Assembly: GCA_903828565.1 (NCBI GenBank)
Contig: CAIKMQ010000032.1
Span: 1-64,000 of the forward strand
Direction: 5' to 3'
Origin: an uncultured Leptolinea sp.
Lineage (GTDB): Bacteria > Chloroflexota > Anaerolineae > Anaerolineales > Anaerolineaceae
DNA: 64,000 nt
How positions within the stretch are numbered: position 1 is the stretch's first letter; the number at the start of each line of letters is the position of its first letter. The notes below the pieces were generated by a model. It was given only the letters and a program-made list of their open reading frames with translations. It did not search any database and was not told where the DNA came from. This document shows, piece after piece, positions 34,233-43,230 of the stretch. The position numbers were made by a program, and so were the translations under genes.

Positions 34233-35777
34233 ATGATCCGGCAGGTGAGAGGGGAGCATCCGTTTGCCGGTAAATGGTTTGCACGTGTTGGGAGTTCTAT
34301 CGTATCCGTTGGAGGTTCACCTGAACAGGTGTATATTGCTGCCAGGGCTTCCCGCACGAAAGAAAAGATCATTCTCTCACATATACCTCAGAGTACACTC
34401 ATGCCTTTCCCCAGTATTCTAAATGAAATCGCCAATGTTCTAGCAAAAGATCAGGATGTTTACCTGGTGGGGGGGGCTGTCCGTGACGCATTGCTAGGGC
34501 AGACTGGGAATGACATAGACCTGTGCGTTTTTGCAGATGCACAGAAGATCGCGCGCAAGCTGGCGAATGCCTTGCGAGCCGATCTCTACACCCTGGATGC
34601 TGAAAGACAGGCATACAGAATCATCACCGAGAGTGAGGGGAAAGGCCCGCTGTATATTGATATTACCCGCGGCAGAGGGCAATCCCTGGACGAAGACCTG
34701 GCGGGCAGGGATTTTACGATCAATGCCATCGCGGTGGATATTCAAGTACCTCAGCGTTTGATCGATCCGCTAGGCGGCGCGCAAGATCTGGCAGCAAAAA
34801 AATTGCGGACCTGCAGCCAATTTTCTCTGCAGACTGACCCGGTGCGCAGCATCCGGGCTGCGAGGTTGGCAGCCGATTTACAACTGCAGGTCGAGAAAGA
34901 TACACTGGAACAGGTAGTTGCTTCCCGTACCCACCTGCAGGATGTCTCCCCGGAACGCCGGCGGGATGAAATTATGAAGGGGCTGCAAGAAAAACCAGCA
35001 ACATTCATCCGTTTGCTGCACATGCTAGGACTCGCTGCGCATGTAAGCAGTGCATTGCAAATGAATACACCTGATTGGGAAGATCGCCTGGCGCGTCTGC
35101 GTTTGCTCGAGAGATTGCTGATACTCTTCCAGAATTCAGGTGATAGAGAACAAAATATCTGGAGCGGGGTAATCACATCAGAGCTAGGCCAAGCAGGACA
35201 AGTACTCTTATTAGAAAGCCGGCAACGTCTGCAGCAGGATCGTCCACGAGCGGCACTCTGGGCACTGGCATGCCTATCCGGGGGAGATGAGAACAGAATG
35301 GCTGTGCTGGCAGAAGACCTGGTACTGGCCAACGTGGAGAAACAATCACTTGCGGGAGCAATGCACGCCATGGAATGGTTGCGTGAGCGATCACCAGTTA
35401 GTATCGAATTCAGTGATCGCGAGGTATACCAGTTCTTTCGCGCAGCTGGTCCAGGGGGTCTGGACGCATTGATGTTGTGGATGATCGATTCGTTCCTGCA
35501 GAAGGATGGTCATCTGGTGGCTGCACCCCCGGTGGAGCAGTTGCGCATCTGCCGTCGCCTGCTGGACGCCTGGCAGCATGAACGCGGGACTATCATCTCA
35601 CCTGAGGTATACATAAACGGACATGATGCACAGCAGATCCTGGGCATTCCACCCGGAGCTGAGTTGGGGCGCTTGCTTGAGGTGATGCGGGAAGAACAAG
35701 CAGCAGGCACCATAAAAGACCGCGCCGGGGCAGAAGCCTGGGCGCGGGCATGGTGGAAGAGTAGAAAAATGGGTTAG
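34233..35777 (+). CDS. cca: CCA-adding enzyme / tRNA nucleotidyltransferase with an N-terminal extension
   Basis: A 514-residue class II nucleotidyltransferase. The catalytic head is VYLVGGAVRDALLG (about 75-88) with the Asp-x-Asp in TGNDIDLCVFA, then RDFTINAIAVD and RSIRAARLAADL with the ERRRDEIMKGL motif. It adds or repairs the tRNA 3' CCA, needed here because the tRNA genes lack it. The first 60 residues (GEHPFAGKWFARVGSSIVSV, VYIAARASRTKEKIILSHIP) look like a DUF5678-type small domain fused in front, which is unusual for this enzyme. The ATG two bases after hpt has GGAGG before it, so the extension is probably translated; an internal start near residue 54 (MPFPSIL) is possible. It overlaps the convergent gene by 4 bases. 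Confidence 0.9.
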   Translation: MIRQVRGEHPFAGKWFARVGSSIVSVGGSPEQVYIAARASRTKEKIILSHIPQSTLMPFPSILNEIANVLAKDQDVYLVGGAVRDALLGQTGNDIDLCVFADAQKIARKLANALRADLYTLDAERQAYRIITESEGKGPLYIDITRGRGQSLDEDLAGRDFTINAIAVDIQVPQRLIDPLGGAQDLAAKKLRTCSQFSLQTDPVRSIRAARLAADLQLQVEKDTLEQVVASRTHLQDVSPERRRDEIMKGLQEKPATFIRLLHMLGLAAHVSSALQMNTPDWEDRLARLRLLERLLILFQNSGDREQNIWSGVITSELGQAGQVLLLESRQRLQQDRPRAALWALACLSGGDENRMAVLAEDLVLANVEKQSLAGAMHAMEWLRERSPVSIEFSDREVYQFFRAAGPGGLDALMLWMIDSFLQKDGHLVAAPPVEQLRICRRLLDAWQHERGTIISPEVYINGHDAQQILGIPPGAELGRLLEVMREEQAAGTIKDRAGAEAWARAWWKSRKMG

Positions 35778-38545
35778 TTTTCGCCTGTTTCAGATACCAA
35801 AATTTGGATGGGGTACCATGCAGTTGGCGTTATTCCTTTGTAATTCTCAGGGATCATTCCCAGAAGCCAGTTTTGATTGGTTGCCTCACCATAGTAGAAC
35901 TTTCTACCAGTACCTTCCTCGATGAGATAATCACCTTTAATGGATGGATCGGCTTGAACGCCAAAAGCCAGGTGGTGTGGATATTCTACAAGAACAGTCC
36001 CGAAGCCCATACGGGATAGTATTGCAGCACAAAGAATTGCAACATCCTCACAATCACCAGTTTCGTCTACGATGGTTTCGATAGGGTAGCGCGGCCAATC
36101 ATCTTTACCAGTAGTTTTTTTATCATCACTGTAGGGGAAACATGTTTGTACGAAGGTGAGTATATTCGCTGCCTGATTATAGGTAGACCAACGGTGTTTT
36201 GCATGAAGCGTTTGAAAAGCAAGCGCCAACGAATGAACCTCAGGCATTTCTGCTTCGGAATACTTATGGTATTCCCGAATACTTCTTTCCTTCTGATGAT
36301 ATTCTTCATAACGAGATAGATCTATTTCAACCTGAATTTCCTGTTCTACAGCTTCTTTCTTACCTTTAGGGGTGTAGGACCAGCGGAATGTTTTCTGGAT
36401 CATGTTCTTTCCCTGGTCAGGCAAGGGTCTGGTGATCACAGGTTTTCGGTGGATTATCTCCTTTTGGAATAACCAACCCATTTGCTGGATATTCACGTTT
36501 GCCACGATTTGGCTAAAGATAACAACCTGAGTGCTATTAGATGGAACGGGGCTATAACCATCCAATATTGGCTGGCAGAATCGCCACTCAGGGTTTGCAA
36601 TGTACGCAAGTTTAATAGAAGTTGGAACAGTATTCATATCCCCACTGAAAGAGACAAGAGGTTCCAGGCTGTTTTCAGCTACGCTTAAGTATCGTTGAGT
36701 ATCGACCTTTCCCGTTTCGGTTGTTTGCCAGTGAGAGAAGATGTCTTCAATGGTTAACTTGAGGATTGGACTATAAGCCGTTGAAGCTTGCCCCTGTATC
36801 CATTCGAACATCTCCTGGGTGGTTACTATCCGCCATCCAATTTCTGAGAGGTATATGAGTAGATCATTTTGCCAGGTATCTATCGGCGCTACCCATTTCT
36901 TACTTGCCCAACCAACCAGGCCGTGTTCACTTAAACTGGGACGATAGAGCGGGTGCCGTTCCTCAGCTGTAAACAAGGGCACGTCCTGATCGATGGAAAG
37001 GGAATTGATCTTTTCCTGAAAACTCTGGTACTCTGCGATCCCTGTTTCCAGTAATGCACTAAACTCTTTTTGAAAACCACTTGCTTCTGAAAGCACGATC
37101 TTCAGTATTTGTTCACCGGCCAGTTGATGAGTGAGCCTGACCATTTTTTGCATTGCCAACTGCAGCAGGGCAAAACTCTTTTTATAATGCCAGATCACAT
37201 AGATGTGTGATAGCCAAAACCTTACATTTGGCCAGGGGATCTTTTTAAAGAGGGCCGGTGGCTTTGGTGCCTTCTGCAAATACTCCTGGATCTCTGCGGC
37301 AACCTCATTTGTCTCTGCCTGTAGTTTCTCCAGCTTGCCCTCAGTGTTGCTCAACAACCTAATCTGATCCTCAGAATATTTCTTTGTGGATGCTTTGATC
37401 TCCTTTAATACTCCAATGGAGTTCTTGATACCTCCAGGGTACAGCGAAGGGTCCAGTAACAGCGCATTGATGATCTCTGATAGCTGTAGCTTGATCCTGG
37501 TTGTCTGTTCCAACACTAGATGTTGGGCTGCTTCATGGACCAATGGATGGTATCCAGTTTTCAATGATTCGAGAGATCTGTAGACCTGCTCTGGCCAGGT
37601 GGAACCAGGCAGGTCCTCAAAATCCAGTTCGGGGATGATGAAATCTTTGATCTGGGCAGATACACTGCAATCCATATTTTGTATCAAAACAGAAAGGCTC
37701 ACCTGATTCGACAACTGAGGGAAGATGGATTGTAGCCAGACACTAAAACCGGGAAGCCGTTGGATCTCATGGGCAGAGCGCGTTTTGATTGTCAGTTCTG
37801 TTTCAAGTTCCGGTTGGATCTTTCGAGCAAGAAACTCCTGTACCGAGAGAAAGATGCACTGCCTTTGAATTTCTTCAGCATCCAAAAGGAGCACAGATGA
37901 AGCAGCAGAACAGACTCTATCATGATCTTCTATCATGGAGTGAAGACGCGAAAGGTATTCGGGCTGCATGGCTGAAAGGAGGATGTTACCCGCCAGAATG
38001 GCTAGTTCTTGTTCATCCTGAATGGCAGTGTGATTGTGTCTTTCAGCATTGATGATCAACAGTGGAATGCTGTTATTGGGAAGGCCATCCAGAGCAGCAT
38101 GAAAGAATAAGATGCAATCCTTAAATTTCTGATATGCAGTTGTTTTTTCCTCCTCATCACCAGAAAGATCCCTTGCAATGATCACGGTGATGCTCGGATT
38201 TTGGGGTGATTGTGCCACAGCCATGAGAATGTCTGCTAAACTTTGCCAATCCTCCTGGTGGCTGTCGCATTGCGGGCAATAGAATAACACCCAGTTGGAT
38301 CTGAAATAGTCGGGCACATTGACCCCAATATTGATCCAATTCGTTGCTTGAGACACTCCAATGAGATCGTTTTGTATCTGTTGAGTAGTCTCGGTTACCG
38401 GTAGAGGATTTGCTTTCGGATCCATGTAGTTAAAACGGTAAAAAACCGACCGGGTTTTGACTACAGGCAGCAGGATATGCTCCACCTGTCGAGCAATTTC
38501 GCAAGCTTTTGCACCGGCGGAAAGTACCACGGTAGGATGATTCAT
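35774..38545 (-). CDS. Large protein with C-terminal transglutaminase-like domain, tubulin cluster
   Basis: A 923-residue protein I cannot name. Its last 150 residues fit a transglutaminase-like cysteine peptidase fold: DETGDCEDVAILCAAIL (Cys832), EYPHHLAFGVQAD (His857 or His858) and a following GDYLIEEGTGRKFYYGEA strand that can supply the Asp/Glu. Around residues 375-430 there is a predicted coiled coil (STKKYSEDQIRLLSNTEGKL onward), then a weakly hydrophobic segment WPNVRFWLSHIYVIWHYKKS. The N terminus (MNHPTVVLSAGAKACEIARQ) opens with an alpha/beta-like strand and helix similar in flavour to the start of the tubulin-like partner. It is the last gene of the M48-vWA-tubulin set; an intrinsic terminator separates it from the tubulin gene. 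Confidence 0.6.
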   Translation of the reverse strand: MNHPTVVLSAGAKACEIARQVEHILLPVVKTRSVFYRFNYMDPKANPLPVTETTQQIQNDLIGVSQATNWINIGVNVPDYFRSNWVLFYCPQCDSHQEDWQSLADILMAVAQSPQNPSITVIIARDLSGDEEEKTTAYQKFKDCILFFHAALDGLPNNSIPLLIINAERHNHTAIQDEQELAILAGNILLSAMQPEYLSRLHSMIEDHDRVCSAASSVLLLDAEEIQRQCIFLSVQEFLARKIQPELETELTIKTRSAHEIQRLPGFSVWLQSIFPQLSNQVSLSVLIQNMDCSVSAQIKDFIIPELDFEDLPGSTWPEQVYRSLESLKTGYHPLVHEAAQHLVLEQTTRIKLQLSEIINALLLDPSLYPGGIKNSIGVLKEIKASTKKYSEDQIRLLSNTEGKLEKLQAETNEVAAEIQEYLQKAPKPPALFKKIPWPNVRFWLSHIYVIWHYKKSFALLQLAMQKMVRLTHQLAGEQILKIVLSEASGFQKEFSALLETGIAEYQSFQEKINSLSIDQDVPLFTAEERHPLYRPSLSEHGLVGWASKKWVAPIDTWQNDLLIYLSEIGWRIVTTQEMFEWIQGQASTAYSPILKLTIEDIFSHWQTTETGKVDTQRYLSVAENSLEPLVSFSGDMNTVPTSIKLAYIANPEWRFCQPILDGYSPVPSNSTQVVIFSQIVANVNIQQMGWLFQKEIIHRKPVITRPLPDQGKNMIQKTFRWSYTPKGKKEAVEQEIQVEIDLSRYEEYHQKERSIREYHKYSEAEMPEVHSLALAFQTLHAKHRWSTYNQAANILTFVQTCFPYSDDKKTTGKDDWPRYPIETIVDETGDCEDVAILCAAILSRMGFGTVLVEYPHHLAFGVQADPSIKGDYLIEEGTGRKFYYGEATNQNWLLGMIPENYKGITPTAWYPIQILVSETGEN

Positions 38546-38560
38546 GGATAATTCTCCTAT

Positions 38561-38587
38561 AAAAAGGGCATCCCGTCAGGGATGCCC
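38561..38587 (-). terminator. Terminator/attenuator between the tubulin-like and transglutaminase-like genes
   Basis: A 9-bp perfect stem GGGCATCCC / GGGATGCCC with a 4-base loop. On the minus strand it is followed by TTTTTATAGG and then the ribosome site of the next gene, so part of the transcription may pass. Confidence 0.8.
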
Positions 38588-38592
38588 AGAAA

Positions 38593-41502
38593 CTACTGGT
38601 TTCTTAATGATCTGCACCAGGCCTCTCCCCATTGTGCGAGGGAGAGGTATCGTTGTGATTTAGTCGTATTGGGGTTCTCTGCAGCTGCATTTCGTAAATT
38701 GGCAACAGTAGTTTCTATGATGCGGATGAAACCTCTCTGACCAATTTCACCCATTTCGCTTTCGATTGCCTCTTTTAGCTCACTACGTATGAGTTGATTC
38801 AATCTCAAATATCCAATTGCGTTATCCCAACCACCTACCTGACCTAATGAGTCTGCTCTCAGATTTGGCATACCTGGAACATGAGCCCTGCCTAAGTCTT
38901 TATAATACATATTACCTGATTCATAAATAAAACCTAACAACAGGCATTGGTTAAAGAGATCTTCTGCAGCTTTTTGCACATCTGCCTGTGGAAATAGATC
39001 TTCTGCGGCGAGAGCGCCAGGAAATATATGCAAGCTTTGGTCATAGTTCATATCATTGAGTTTGCCGAAATATAGATTTTTATATGATTCCATATCAGAG
39101 ATGATATAGGCGGGGTAACCATGAGATTCAATGAGGACATCGATGCGGTTGCGAAATCCCTGGCGATTTAGTAGATATTCAGCGTGTTGTCGATATTTTT
39201 GGGGGATCAACGCATCATCCCGCGGATTGGCGATACCGAAGGAGATCGTCTTACGAGTGGTGAAACTGGCTTCATTCAATCCGGTTCCAGCAATACTAAC
39301 AGAAATAAACGGTGCGAGACCAATGAGGAGATCATCGACCTTTTTCTCTATTGCATTGCAAACATCCTCCTCGGTGCCACCCTCATTCGCTATTTGCCAG
39401 CGAAAAGCATCCAAGATATTGGCGGAGTTGACCTTATGCTGGAATACAATTTCTCCCTGTGATCGCAATTTTTCCAGCAAGTGTTTTTCACACCATTTTC
39501 GGAATAATTCAGCATCCTTTTTTATCTCTGCTGGCACGAGCATGCTTAAGATCCGCGCAGGTTCAAGCTGGCCCCGTTCTGTATCGTAGAATTTGGCCAA
39601 GTCCACTTCAATTTCCTGCCTAAGGAAAAAGCCATGCTCTACTGCAACCCTGGCATTTTCAAGAGACTGTTTTGCAGCTTCCTGAGCTTCATTGTTCTTT
39701 TGGATAAAGATTGCTTGTATGCTTTCAACAGATTGCAAAGCTGAATCGGATTCACCACGCAATGCTGTAAAGATGCTGATGACTGCATCTATGATTACCT
39801 TCTGTTTTCTTTGCTTATATAATTCCTCAAGGGTTTTGATGCAGCTGTTACCTGCAGAGGTAAGCCTCAGTTGCCAGGCTTTTTTATCTAGGTTTTTCTG
39901 CGCTATATCTACGAAATCATTATCCACGCTTATTAATTGCTCAAGCGCTGAATTATATTGCTTTTCCCGAGTGGGAACATCATTCATCGAAATAAGCTCA
40001 ACCGGGCAGTTCTCACGAAGTAAGGATGAACTCGGTTCCAGACTGTTCTTAAGAATTTGAAGAATAGCCAGAATGGTTGGCAGGTTGACGCTGATGGCAT
40101 CATCCAGAATTTCTGCCATAAATTTCTGCTTTAATTCGGTAATGATCGTGTCTCTTTCCTCATCCAAATCCTGCTGAAACTGATGAAGCCAGGAATCCAT
40201 GGAGGCTTTTTGCGTTGTTAGAAGTGTCTGAACGATTGCTACTTCACCGGCATGCTGAATGGCGGAACGCTGTTCCATTGGGATTACCTCATTCGCCTTT
40301 AATCGTTTCCCCAGGATGTCACGGGTTAATCCCAGGGTATCCAGCAGGGCATGAGTATTGGTTGCAAGATCCACTGCATTGGTATTACCCAGGGCAACTG
40401 TCAATACATCAGCTGCGTATTTTTCCCGTGCATACTCAAGGATCCTTTTTTCAGGGAAGACCAGGCTGGCAGAAGCCATGGAGCTGTACAGCCGTAGTTT
40501 CCCATCCCTGGCTGGATGTCTTGTGTCAAACACTTCACAGTCTGTATCCGCGGCACCATTCATCTGGTCGATACGCGAGCCAGTTTTGATGAAGATCGTT
40601 TGGGCTATCATCTGGTAAATATCCGTATCTTTGGATAATCTCTTACCGCGGGTGTTACACATTGCCAGGATAAACCGGGTGTCAAAGGGGCGTCTATCTT
40701 GAACCGTTACGTTGTGACCGCCTTTTTCATCATACATTACCCGCCATTCTGTATGTTCTGAAAGATAATTATCTTCCTTGAACCAGGCATAACAATTCGC
40801 TTTTCCATTATCAGATCGGGTATGATCCGGGGTTCCGCCGGCGCTGGTAATCACATCCGGCATGACCTGATAAGTGATGATTTTTGGGTGGGTCATTTTA
40901 CTTCTGCACAAATAAGCCATGTCGAAAGAGAGCGCGCTACCGGTACCGCCGCAAGGCGAAAAAACCATGATGACTTTGGGTGAATCAAATACATTAAACG
41001 AATAATGCGGGCTGTCGATCTGTCTGGTGGCATCTGCATTTGCTGCGACGGTGATAGCGTTTATCGCATTCTCGAATGACGTAAAGAACCTGCTATTAAA
41101 ATAATGGAATAAGGATAAACGTCCAGTTGAGCGCCTCTGAGCAGGAGATCCGTTTCCGGATAATCGGCCGGGTTCACCGGCAGCTGGCCACCAGGCTTTC
41201 ACTTGGGGATAAGCATCGATGTTCCGGATGATCTTGGGAGGATCGAATGAAACATCTTGAAACACAATCCGTTCTTCAGGATCGAGGATGCTCTCTACCT
41301 GAGTATCGGCTGGGTCTATATCAACCCAGAGGTAGCGGTAGATCGGGATGTGGATATCTTTTCCAGCACGATCTTTTCCAAAAGCCTGATTATTAAGTTT
41401 CTTGACCTCCCAGGCGATCTTGCCGGCACTGGAACCGAGGAAAAGGAACAGGGTTGGGGTGATTGTGACCTGTGTCTTTTGATTTTGATCTAAATTATCC
41501 AT
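38593..41502 (-). CDS. Bacterial tubulin/FtsZ-like GTPase (Tubulin_2 type)
   Basis: A 969-residue protein with an FtsZ/tubulin-like N-terminal domain. TLFLFLGSSAGKIAWEVKKL (residues 14-33) is the first nucleotide-binding region, and VFSPCGGTGSALSFDMAYL carries the tubulin signature (Gly185-Gly-Thr-Gly-Ser189) for the phosphates. The domain goes on with QVMPDVITSAGG and FDTRFILAMCNTRG. Beyond about residue 400 are long helices (CEKHLLEKLR, coiled-coil-rich stretches at 430-690) and no second known domain. Such FtsZ-like families are unlike FtsZ or TubZ in size and have been predicted to remodel membranes. Neighbours are a vWA membrane protein and a transglutaminase-like protein. GGAGGAGAT precedes the ATG. 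Confidence 0.85.
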   Translation of the reverse strand: MDNLDQNQKTQVTITPTLFLFLGSSAGKIAWEVKKLNNQAFGKDRAGKDIHIPIYRYLWVDIDPADTQVESILDPEERIVFQDVSFDPPKIIRNIDAYPQVKAWWPAAGEPGRLSGNGSPAQRRSTGRLSLFHYFNSRFFTSFENAINAITVAANADATRQIDSPHYSFNVFDSPKVIMVFSPCGGTGSALSFDMAYLCRSKMTHPKIITYQVMPDVITSAGGTPDHTRSDNGKANCYAWFKEDNYLSEHTEWRVMYDEKGGHNVTVQDRRPFDTRFILAMCNTRGKRLSKDTDIYQMIAQTIFIKTGSRIDQMNGAADTDCEVFDTRHPARDGKLRLYSSMASASLVFPEKRILEYAREKYAADVLTVALGNTNAVDLATNTHALLDTLGLTRDILGKRLKANEVIPMEQRSAIQHAGEVAIVQTLLTTQKASMDSWLHQFQQDLDEERDTIITELKQKFMAEILDDAISVNLPTILAILQILKNSLEPSSSLLRENCPVELISMNDVPTREKQYNSALEQLISVDNDFVDIAQKNLDKKAWQLRLTSAGNSCIKTLEELYKQRKQKVIIDAVISIFTALRGESDSALQSVESIQAIFIQKNNEAQEAAKQSLENARVAVEHGFFLRQEIEVDLAKFYDTERGQLEPARILSMLVPAEIKKDAELFRKWCEKHLLEKLRSQGEIVFQHKVNSANILDAFRWQIANEGGTEEDVCNAIEKKVDDLLIGLAPFISVSIAGTGLNEASFTTRKTISFGIANPRDDALIPQKYRQHAEYLLNRQGFRNRIDVLIESHGYPAYIISDMESYKNLYFGKLNDMNYDQSLHIFPGALAAEDLFPQADVQKAAEDLFNQCLLLGFIYESGNMYYKDLGRAHVPGMPNLRADSLGQVGGWDNAIGYLRLNQLIRSELKEAIESEMGEIGQRGFIRIIETTVANLRNAAAENPNTTKSQRYLSLAQWGEAWCRSLRNQ

Positions 41503-41517
41503 ATCTCCTCCTAAAGG

Positions 41518-43107
41518 TTAAACATTGGGGTCTTTCTGAAATGAGAACCTGATATCACCCGCTGTATAGACTTTTTCATATTCCACAGTGGTTCCAGGGG
41601 TGATCTCTTCAAGGATGCCGGTGTGTACCACTCCCACCGGATCTATGATCAGCTGTAATTCATCCACACTTTTGGTCATGCGCAATTGAAGGTGGATGGG
41701 ATCCATCCCAGATATCATCACATCACAATCGGAGGATGAGCCTACCTTCAAAACAGCACCGGGTTTCTTTTTTAAAGAAAGGGGGGTGAGATAGATATCA
41801 CTCTTACTTATCGGGTTATCTCCCTGCCAGAACAGCATGATACCGCTTACTTTAGGAGGCTGCCTCTTGCGAATGATCCGCGCGATCAACTGGATGATGA
41901 AGAATAGCGCCGCGACTAGAATTACTCCCCACTTGATCCTTTGACGAAGAATCACACTGGGAGGGATGGGTGTGGGCAAAGGTGTTGGGGTGATGGTCGG
42001 TGTCAGGGTGGCTGTTGGCCTGGGTGTGGCTGTAGGGCTGGGTGTCACTGTGGGCGTAGGGGTCTGTGTTGGTGGAAGGTTCAATGAGAATTTCACCCGT
42101 AGTATATTCGGTACCACGAAGATCTGGCCGCTGCCGGAAGAACCCTGAATGCTCAATGGCAGTTCGAGTTGGTATGCTCCATAATCGCTCTGGGTGAGTC
42201 TGCTGCTGAGGTAATTCACAAGTTCGAGGGATAGGCAAGTTTTCGATGTGGAGATCTGCACCTGGCGAACACAATCTGTTCCTTCGGCACATACCTGGAT
42301 CGTGCTTCCAGAAGGTAAAGAGTGATCCAATTCTGGTTCACGGTTGAATGCCAATTGGTTGCCATAAACGCCGGGATCAGAACTCCAAAAGACCAGGCAC
42401 GCAGTGGAAGGGGCAGAGCGCCCTGAAAGGTAGAGATTGGAAAGATCTAATTCCAACGGCTGCATTTGCACTACCCGAATGGGAAGGGGGTTATGGCTAT
42501 GTTCGATGCCGATGATATCTGCTTTGCTTTGGATTTCATCAGGTACATCCACGCCGCCGATGGCATTATAGATCCAGTAGCTGAAGCCTTCCTGATGTAG
42601 GATTTCATACTGGGAAATGCATTCTTGCGGTGAATGGTGGCTGATATTATCTTCACCATCTGTATAAGAGATAAAAAGCTGAACGTGCTGCCCACTGGTT
42701 GAACTCATGGCTTTCATCTCTTCCATGCCAAAACAAACCGAATCCCACAGTGCGGTGGAATCGCCATTCGCTTGGAGGGAGTTGATCTTCCCAGTGAGTT
42801 CCGCTTTTTCTGCGAAGGTAATCCCCTGCCAGGTACCGATCTTGCGGGGAACACTATCGAACGTGAGCAAAGTGACGTTCGACCCTTCCTGCATCGTATT
42901 CACAAAATCGCTGGCCACCTGTTTGACCTGAGAAAACAAGGAGGGTGAACCCCGGTTCATCGAGCCGGAGGTATCCACCAGAATGACGTAGTCATAAGAT
43001 ACTTGTGAGGCAGATACCGGAGCCGGTGTGAATAATAACCCTGCTAAAAGCAAGGCTAACAAGGTTAGATTCATTACCCGATGGTGCGCTAGAATTCTTA
43101 GTGCCAT
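41518..43107 (-). CDS. vWA-domain membrane protein with C-terminal FHA-like domain
   Basis: A 529-residue protein. A signal peptide or anchor (MNLTLLALLLAGLLFTPAPVSA) is followed by a von Willebrand A domain with the MIDAS start DTSGSMNRGS (Asp45, Ser47, Ser49), so the vWA lies outside the membrane. A low-complexity Thr/Pro linker (TPTPTVTPSPTATPRPTAT, about 355-385) leads to a transmembrane helix, WGVILVAALFFIIQLIARII (about 395-415). The cytoplasmic tail resembles an FHA-type beta sandwich: LKVGSSSDCDVMI and DPIHLQLRM. The start at 43107 has AAGGGAG ten bases before it; a longer frame to 43143 does not. It may connect an outside binding event to the tubulin-like protein encoded next. Confidence 0.82.
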   Translation of the reverse strand: MALRILAHHRVMNLTLLALLLAGLLFTPAPVSASQVSYDYVILVDTSGSMNRGSPSLFSQVKQVASDFVNTMQEGSNVTLLTFDSVPRKIGTWQGITFAEKAELTGKINSLQANGDSTALWDSVCFGMEEMKAMSSTSGQHVQLFISYTDGEDNISHHSPQECISQYEILHQEGFSYWIYNAIGGVDVPDEIQSKADIIGIEHSHNPLPIRVVQMQPLELDLSNLYLSGRSAPSTACLVFWSSDPGVYGNQLAFNREPELDHSLPSGSTIQVCAEGTDCVRQVQISTSKTCLSLELVNYLSSRLTQSDYGAYQLELPLSIQGSSGSGQIFVVPNILRVKFSLNLPPTQTPTPTVTPSPTATPRPTATLTPTITPTPLPTPIPPSVILRQRIKWGVILVAALFFIIQLIARIIRKRQPPKVSGIMLFWQGDNPISKSDIYLTPLSLKKKPGAVLKVGSSSDCDVMISGMDPIHLQLRMTKSVDELQLIIDPVGVVHTGILEEITPGTTVEYEKVYTAGDIRFSFQKDPNV

Positions 43108-43230
43108 GCTGCAATCACTCCCTTTTCTTAGCAGAATAACCAAGTTTCTTTACAAGCATTATTATGGAATAAACCGCCCCAAAAAGCAATTGAATCTGGT
43201 ACGAATATTTGAGAAATGATGATTCACGTT

